Origin: Phaseolus vulgaris
Taxonomy: Eukaryota; Streptophyta; Magnoliopsida; Fabales; Fabaceae
DNA: 64,000 nucleotides
Direction of reading: 5' to 3'
Assembly: GCF_000499845.2 (NCBI RefSeq)
Contig: NC_023753.2
Location: 4,982,791 to 5,046,790 of the forward strand
Made by a program: the position numbers and the translations under genes. Shown piece by piece: positions 57,705 through 64,000 of the stretch (position 1 is the stretch's first letter; the number at the start of each line of letters is the position of its first letter). The notes beneath the pieces were generated by a model. The model was given only the letters and a program-made list of their open reading frames with translations, made no database searches and was not told the origin of the DNA.

Positions 57705-58425
57705 TCATTTTTGTCAATAAGGTATCTTCCATTTGGCAAGGAGGGGAGATTACAAAAAATTCAAAATGGTCCTAGAATATTGAATGGAGAAGAAATTCGT
57801 TCGACTGGGAAAAGAATCGGGAACAACAGATGATGCAGCTTTTGTGACCGTTTACACGGTCAAATCTGCATGCAACATTCTTAAGGAAGATGTTGAGGCA
57901 GACGAGAGGGATTTGTTTCAGGGTTTCTGGAGGATAAAGGCATAATCAACATCTCATCTCACAGCATGGAAGGTTTTGGAAGACAAAATAGCGTCTAAAG
58001 CAAATTTGGTGAGAAGGGGTATTTGTACGACCAATAATATTTGTTGTATGTGTGGGGAGGAAGAGAAAAATATGTCTCATCTTTTTTGTACGTGTAGATT
58101 TGCTTGCCTTGTGCAGTTTAAGTGCTATGACTGGACGGAGTTGGCATCGACAGGTCATTGGCAGCCTAAAAAACATTTTGTTAGCTTCAAGGTGAGTGGA
58201 GTCAATAATAGTGTTAATCAGATTTGGAGTTGTGTGGATATCAGTTGTAGAAGAATTATGGAAACCAAGGAATAAGTGGATTTTTAGAGGTGACATGATA
58301 GATCATAATGAGATTTTTACTTTGGCAAAACCAAATATTTGATTTTGGGTAAAGTCCAAAGTTCGTAGGTTATGTTTCTCTTTTTCTGATTGGTGTCTTG
58401 TAATTGTTAAAATTGTTTTATAAAT
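57705..58425 (+). mobile_element. LINE zinc-binding (C-terminal) fragment
   Basis: The plus strand reads 'TAWKVLEDKIASKANLVRRG' (57,961-58,020), then 'CCMCGEEEKNMSHLF' (about 58,043-58,090), then 'NQIWSCVD' and 'FSDWCL' near 58,391. This is the Cys/His domain at the end of LINE ORF2. It lies directly upstream of the second phaseolin unit. Confidence 0.8.
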
Positions 58426-58644
58426 AGTTTAATTATTTTTTTAACTTTAAGTTTAACTGTTGAAATTGTTTTATAAATAGTTTAAAGTAAATATAAGTAA
58501 TGTATAGTGTTACCCTAAACCATAAACTATAAGATTTAGGGTGGACTAATTTTAATATATTTGTTGTTGGTTTACCTTTCTTGGTATGTAAGTCCGTAAC
58601 CAGAATTACTGTGGGTTGCCATGGCACTCTGTAGTCTTTTGGTT

Positions 58645-59018
58645 CGTGCATGGATGCTTGCGCAAGAAAAAGACATAGAACAAAGAAAAAAGACAAAACA
58701 GAGAGAGAAAACGCAATCACACAACCAACTCAAATTAGTCACTGGCTGATCAAGATCGCCGCGTCCATGTATGTCTAAATGCCATGCAAAGCAACACGTG
58801 CTTAACATGCACTTTAAATGGCTCACCCATCTCAACCCACACACAAACACATTGCCTTTTTCTTCATCATCACCACAACCACCTGTATATATTCATTCTC
58901 TTCCGCCACCTCAATTTCTTCACTTCAACACACGTCAACCTGCATATGCGTGTCATCCCATGCCCAAATCTCCATGCATGTTCCAACCACCTTCTCTCTT
59001 ATATAATACCTATAAATA
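58645..59018 (+). promoter_or_regulatory. Seed-specific promoter elements of phaseolin gene 2
   Basis: RY motifs are at 58,783-58,788, 58,806-58,811 and 58,973-58,980 (CATGCATG). The far upstream RY of gene 1 is CGTGCATG here. The G-box CACGTG is at 58,795-58,800 and TATAAATA at 59,011-59,018. A segment of about 49 bp upstream of the G-box (between 'acagagaga' and 'gatcgccg') is present here and missing in gene 1. Confidence 0.8.
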
Positions 59019-59119
59019 CCTCTAATATCACTCACTTCTTTCATCATCCATCCATCCAGAGTACTACTACTCTACTACTATAATACCCCAACCCAACTCA
59101 TATTCAATACTACTCTACT

Positions 59120-60968
59120 ATGATGAGAGCAAGGGTTCCACTCCTGTTGCTGGGAATTCTTTTCCTGGCATCACTTTCTGCCTCATTTGCCACTTCACTC
59201 CGGGAGGAGGAAGAGAGCCAAGATAACCCCTTCTACTTCAACTCTGACAACTCCTGGAACACTCTATTCAAAAACCAATATGGTCACATTCGTGTCCTCC
59301 AGAGGTTCGACCAACAATCCAAACGACTTCAGAATCTTGAAGACTACCGTCTTGTGGAGTTCAGGTCCAAACCCGAAACCCTCCTTCTTCCTCAGCAGGC
59401 TGATGCTGAGTTACTCCTAGTTGTCCGTAGTGGTAAGTAATTGCTACTGGTATCACTTGTTTCTTCTTGCAGAAATAATGGTAATGAGTTTTTTTATAAT
59501 TTCAGGGAGCGCCATACTCGTCTTGGTGAAACCTGATGATCGCAGAGAGTACTTCTTCCTTACGCAAGGCGATAACCCGATATTCTCTGATAACCAGAAA
59601 ATCCCTGCAGGAACCATTTTCTATTTGGTTAACCCTGACCCCAAAGAGGATCTCAGAATAATCCAACTCGCCATGCCCGTTAACAACCCTCAGATTCATG
59701 TACTGCCTTTTGTAATACCAAACTAATTTTTTTGTTATTTTAACTTGCAATTTCTCTCCAAATGTGATGATAAATGTTTGTCCTGTAGGAATTTTTCCTA
59801 TCTAGCACAGAAGCCCAACAATCCTACTTGCAAGAGTTCAGCAAGCATATTCTAGAGGCCTCCTTCAATGTAAGAAAGAAAACAGCATCTAACTACATAT
59901 TTGCGTCATCTAACTACATATTTTCGTTGCCATTTAGCTAGTACTTTGTCTAAATGTCACACTTGTTGAATTTGTTGAATGATATCATTATATATGTTTG
60001 CATGATTTTTATAGAGCAAATTCGAGGAGATCAACAGGGTTCTGTTTGAAGAGGAGGGACAGCAAGAGGAGGGACAGCAAGAGGGAGTGATTGTGAACAT
60101 TGATTCTGAACAGATTGAGGAACTGAGCAAACATGCAAAATCTAGTTCAAGGAAATCCCATTCCAAACAAGATAACACAATTGGAAACGAATTTGGAAAC
60201 CTGACTGAGAGGACCGATAACTCCTTGAATGTGTTAATCAGTTCTATAGAGATGAAAGAGGTAAATACAAAGAAAAAACATATAGACAAACTTAGCAATT
60301 GAGTTCTATTATTCACTGTCGTCTTGGTTAGAAAATCTTAGTATTGAGAATATAATTAAATAATGGTTTTTTTTGTTAACAAATTTAGGGAGCTCTTTTT
60401 GTGCCACACTACTATTCTAAGGCCATTGTTATACTAGTGGTTAATGAAGGAGAAGCACATGTTGAACTTGTTGGCCCAAAAGGAAATAAGGAAACCTTGG
60501 AATTTGAGAGCTACAGAGCTGAGCTTTCTAAAGACGATGTATTTGTAATCCCAGCAGCATATCCAGTTGCCATCAAGGCTACCTCCAACGTGAATTTCAC
60601 TGGTTTCGGTATCAATGCTAATAACAACAATAGGAACCTCCTTGCAGGTATATATATTTATTATATATGACCATGAATTTGAATATAGGGTTGTTGATGG
60701 GATTTTTTATTTATAATTGGTAATGCGTGATTGTGATTGAAAATATGAAGGTAAGACGGACAATGTCATAAGCAGCATCGGTAGAGCTCTGGACGGTAAA
60801 GACGTGTTGGGGCTTACGTTCTCTGGGTCTGGTGAAGAAGTTATGAAGCTGATCAACAAGCAGAGTGGATCGTACTTTGTGGATGGACACCATCACCAAC
60901 AGGAACAGCAAAAGGGAAGTCACCAACAGGAACAGCAAAAGGGAAGAAAGGGTGCATTTGTGTACTGA
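59120..60968 (+). CDS. Phs: Phaseolin (7S seed storage globulin), gene 2, alpha-type
   Basis: Exons 59,120-59,432, 59,506-59,699, 59,789-59,869, 60,015-60,260, 60,389-60,647 and 60,751-60,968 encode 436 residues, the length I recall for alpha-phaseolin. The organisation is as in gene 1: signal peptide, two cupin domains, NLT and NFT glycosylation sites, C-terminal AFVY. It differs from gene 1 by one extra codon in exon 2 ('[14 protein letters not shown]'), by Glu instead of Asp at the start of exon 3, and by small intron indels, including a 21 bp duplication in intron 3. Exon 1 and everything from exon 4 to the 3' flank look identical to gene 1. The gene is intact. Confidence 0.97.
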
Positions 60969-61079
60969 ATAAGTATGAACTAAAATGCATGTATGGTGTA
61001 AGAGCTCATGGAGAGCATGGAAATATGTATCGGACCATGTAACACTATAATAACTGAGCTCCATCTCACTTCTTCTATG

Positions 61080-61085
61080 AATAAA
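61080..61085 (+). promoter_or_regulatory. Poly(A) signal of phaseolin gene 2
   Basis: AATAAA lies 112 bp after the stop codon, as in gene 1. Confidence 0.7.
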
Positions 61086-61442
61086 CAAAGGATGTTATGA
61101 TATATTAACACTATATGCACCTTACATAGTAATACATTAATATTTAATACTTTTTATTTTAACTTTTTAATTTAAAATATTATTATAAAGAGGAATAAAC
61201 AAAGGATGTCAAGATATATGCATCTTACATAGTAATACATTAATATTTAATACTTTTTATTTTAACTTTTCAAAAAATATTTTAACTTTTTAATTTAAAA
61301 TATTATTATATTATTATAAAGAGGTGAGAAGTGTATGTTGTCAAGAAAAAGTTTTCCATACAGAAAACGAACGAGCATATAAATGATGCTTGTTTTTTAT
61401 GTTTTAGGGTTTATATGTTGTCAAGAAAAAGTTTTTTATAAA

Positions 61443-62370
61443 AAAAATCGAATGTAGTAAATAGTACAAAACAAATGTTTACAAGAATCAAGAAATCCTA
61501 ACCATCTATAAACCTAAACGCCTAAACTTTGATGTATTACAAAAGGAAGAAGATTGTCTCCACTTATATATTATATATTACCCACCTATGTATTATACTA
61601 GGATGTTAAGGAGACATAACAATTATAAAGAGAGAAGTTTGCATCCATTTATATATTATACTACCCATTTATATATTATACTTACCCACTTATTTAATGT
61701 CTTTATAAGGTTTGATCGATGATCTTTCTAATACTTTAGTTGATATGTATATGAAAAGGTACTATTTGAACTCTCTTACTCTGTATAAGGGTTGAACCAT
61801 CCTTAAAGTTGGTCTATTTAATTTTATTGCTTCTTGCAGATAAATTTTTTGTATATATTATACTAAGATCTTTTACTAGATTTATTTTAAAAATATAGAG
61901 TTGGTTTGATAAAATATAAAAGGATTTAAAATAGTAATAAATAACATATAATATATGTATATAAATTTATTATTATATAATTTAAAATAATAAAATATAA
62001 TATAAGTAGTAATAATAATAATTATAATAATGTTTTCAAACAAAGTAACATGTATTATCATAATTTTGTTGTTTGGTTTCATTAATCAATATCTTTGTTT
62101 TTTCTATCATTATATTTAAGTTGAGTTTTAGGACCCATACAACATAAAATGAATTTTAAATTTTCAAGTCTTAACATGAAGTCTACTATTTGGACTTGTG
62201 TTTGAAACAGATCGAACAAAACATTTATCTATAAAAAAGTAAATATTGTCATAAATCTATACCATCGTTTAGCCTTGCTGGAACGAATCTCAATTATTTA
62301 AAAGAGAGTGAACATATTTGACTTTTTGGTAATTTAACAAATTATTATTTAACACTATATGAAATTTTTT
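61443..62370 (+). repeat. 3' flank of the phaseolin unit, copy 2
   Basis: Counterpart of 55,190-55,725, continuous with gene 2's flank. It carries an insertion at about 61,650-62,045 that includes a LINE-like 3' motif ('tgtataagggttgaaccatc', about 61,780) and an AT-rich tail. Confidence 0.75.
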
Positions 62371-62520
62371 CTGTTTTTTATCAGCAAAGAATAAAATTAA
62401 ATTAAGAAGGACAAGCGTGTCTCAATCCTTATACAAGAACCAACTTCCACAAGAAAGTCAAGTCAGAGACAACAAAAAAACAAGCAAAGGAAAATTTTTA
62501 ATTTGAGTTGTCTTGGTTGC
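62366..62520 (-). mobile_element. Short LINE 3' end
   Basis: It starts with poly-T and 'atcagcaaagaataaaatta', then 'gtctcaatccttatacaag', the complement of the LINE 3' motif. It inserted at 'gaaattttttctg'; the homologous site at about 55,713 in the other copy is empty. Confidence 0.7.
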
Positions 62521-62604
62521 TGCATAATTTATGAAGTAAAACACTACACATAACCCTTTTAGCAGTAGAGCAATGGTTGACCGTGTGCTTAGCTTCTTTT
62601 ATTT

Positions 62605-64000
62605 TATTTTTTTATCAGCAAAGAATAAATAAAATAAAATGAGACACTTCAGGGGTGTCTCAACCCTTATACAAAACCCCAAAAACAAGTTTTCTGTCAC
62701 CCTACCAACTAAGGATCCAACAAACATTGCACTACAGATCAAGATAAAATCCCAATACAAGATATAGAAACTCAGCAAGCATAGTTACATCAACCCACCA
62801 AAGAGGTCACACTTTCAAACAAGGACATACATCCAATCACCTAATGAGGTCTTTGCCATCAGGCTGGAGTACCATAACCAAATGTCAAACTCGAAAAACC
62901 AATACAAGACTCAACATCCAACAACTAAGCCATATCTTTGTAGCAGGCTGAATTGTACCAAATAACCAAGTGCTAACATCAACAAACAGATCCTACGAGG
63001 AGGGTACATAACCCAGAGAAGACCTTCCAAAAGCACATAACAACTTCCCAATCTGGACACAACAGTAACCAAAAACGCCACATATCCGTTTGCTACAGCT
63101 CAAACACCATAAAGAGTCCAACACCAAATCGATAAGCATACGTACACTTCCTTTACCGCAGTCCAGAACAGCAACTTCAGTCCGACCCTGCCAAATAGAG
63201 GTGACCAAGACAATCTACACAAACACACAATACCTTCCAAACCTGGATAAGACTACACAAGAAACACCAAATATTAATCTTTCAAATACCTCATCTAACA
63301 TTGAGGTTTCAAACACCAGTCTGAGTAGGAAAAATTGACCACACTTTCCTTTGTCGTGATCCAAGACTAAGTTTTCCTTTGTGTCAAGGAGAAAACCTCC
63401 ACTAGGTCTACGCGTCCGTTCCTAATTCCTATGGTTCCAAATTTCACTTACTCTGCCTACCCAAATACCCCCCCAACACCTACCAATAGCATGTTTCACA
63501 CCTATAGGTTTAAACATCTTAAAGTGCAATTGAGCATCACCATGTAGGACCGAAGAATACCCCAACCACTTGAGGCACATTCCCCAAATTCTCCAAGAGA
63601 CCATACACTCCAAAAATAGATGCCTTACCATCTCTTCCTCCACACCACATAAGGGACATCGAGAACACACCATAGGTATGCCACATCTCAAGAGATTGTC
63701 CTTAGTAGCTATCACATTACATAACATCCTCCAAGCCGTAACTTGTGACGATGGTAAAATCTTTAACTTCCAGAACTCCACAAATGGGTCCCCAACCACT
63801 ATAGATTCCTCCCCCAAGAGAATATTATAGGCAACCTTCACACAAAAATTTGTACAACCTGTATCCCTCCAAAGCCATTTATCAGTCGTACTTTCACCTT
63901 CTCTTGTTAACCTTTTGTTCTCCAATTCCTGCAATAAAATATCAGCCAGACTAGATTCCCACAACAAAAGATTTCTTCTTCAGCTCAACTTCCACAACCA
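62605..64000 (-). mobile_element. LINE, 3' part, running off the window
   Basis: The 3' end is at 62,605 (poly-T, 'atcagcaaagaataaata', 'cacttcaggggtgtctcaac'). The zinc-binding domain is open on the minus strand at 63,967-63,422: 'TAWRMLCNVIATKDNLLRCG', 'CPLCGVEEEMVRHLFLEC' and 'GGIWVGRVSEIWNHRN'. This part has no stop for about 180 codons, so it looks younger than the other LINEs here. The 5' part lies outside the window. Confidence 0.88.

Larger units (their letters stand above)
58612..61407 (+). repeat. Phaseolin duplication unit, copy 2
   Basis: Second copy of 45,226-47,940. Offsets shift from 13,387 to 13,467 along the unit because of indels in the promoter, introns 1-3 and exon 2. Confidence 0.9.

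Overview
The window is AT-rich plant nuclear DNA. It carries two intact six-exon genes for the 7S seed-storage globulin phaseolin, both with alpha-type features. It also holds many legume-type LINE fragments and five tRNA-Phe(GAA) genes. Together these point to a bean, most likely Phaseolus vulgaris at its phaseolin locus. The species call comes from recognising the phaseolin protein, not from a search.

Layout. 1-9.25 kb is LINE debris: a degenerate minus-strand endonuclease/RT relic, an RNase H relic, a LINE 3' end, and a 3.7 kb 5'-truncated LINE with target-site duplications. 9.25-41.5 kb is a large imperfect inverted duplication. It holds small two-exon genes for secreted cysteine-rich peptides (thionin-like in general style) and the tRNA-Phe genes. 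In order: A1 and A2 (+), a tRNA, a B-type relic with its tRNA, B1 with its tRNA, an AT-rich centre, a tRNA, B2 (+), a tRNA with B3 (+), and A3 (-). A3 looks damaged. Between these lie a 1.5 kb foldback element, a ribosomal protein L3 pseudogene fragment, a small non-coding LTR element (LTRs, PBS, PPT) with a LINE nested in it, and arm-specific insertions.

42-45 kb holds a CACTA-type MITE with perfect 3 bp TSDs and a roughly 215 bp tandem repeat. Phaseolin gene 1 lies at 45,676-47,501 and gene 2 at 59,120-60,968, in the same direction about 13.4 kb apart. Between them is a nest: a MITE split by a LINE, which is split by a Ty3/gypsy remnant carrying an AT-rich array and CACTA-like terminal repeats. 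AT-rich tandem repeats and another LINE fragment follow. After gene 2 the window ends in two more LINEs, the last running off the edge.

How the parts work together. The two phaseolins encode vacuolar storage proteins of the seed cotyledon, and their promoters carry RY (CATGCA) boxes, a G-box and TATA boxes. The peptide genes share leader, intron position and signal peptide, so they form one locally amplified family. Apart from the tRNAs, no RNA gene, CRISPR array or prokaryotic feature was seen.
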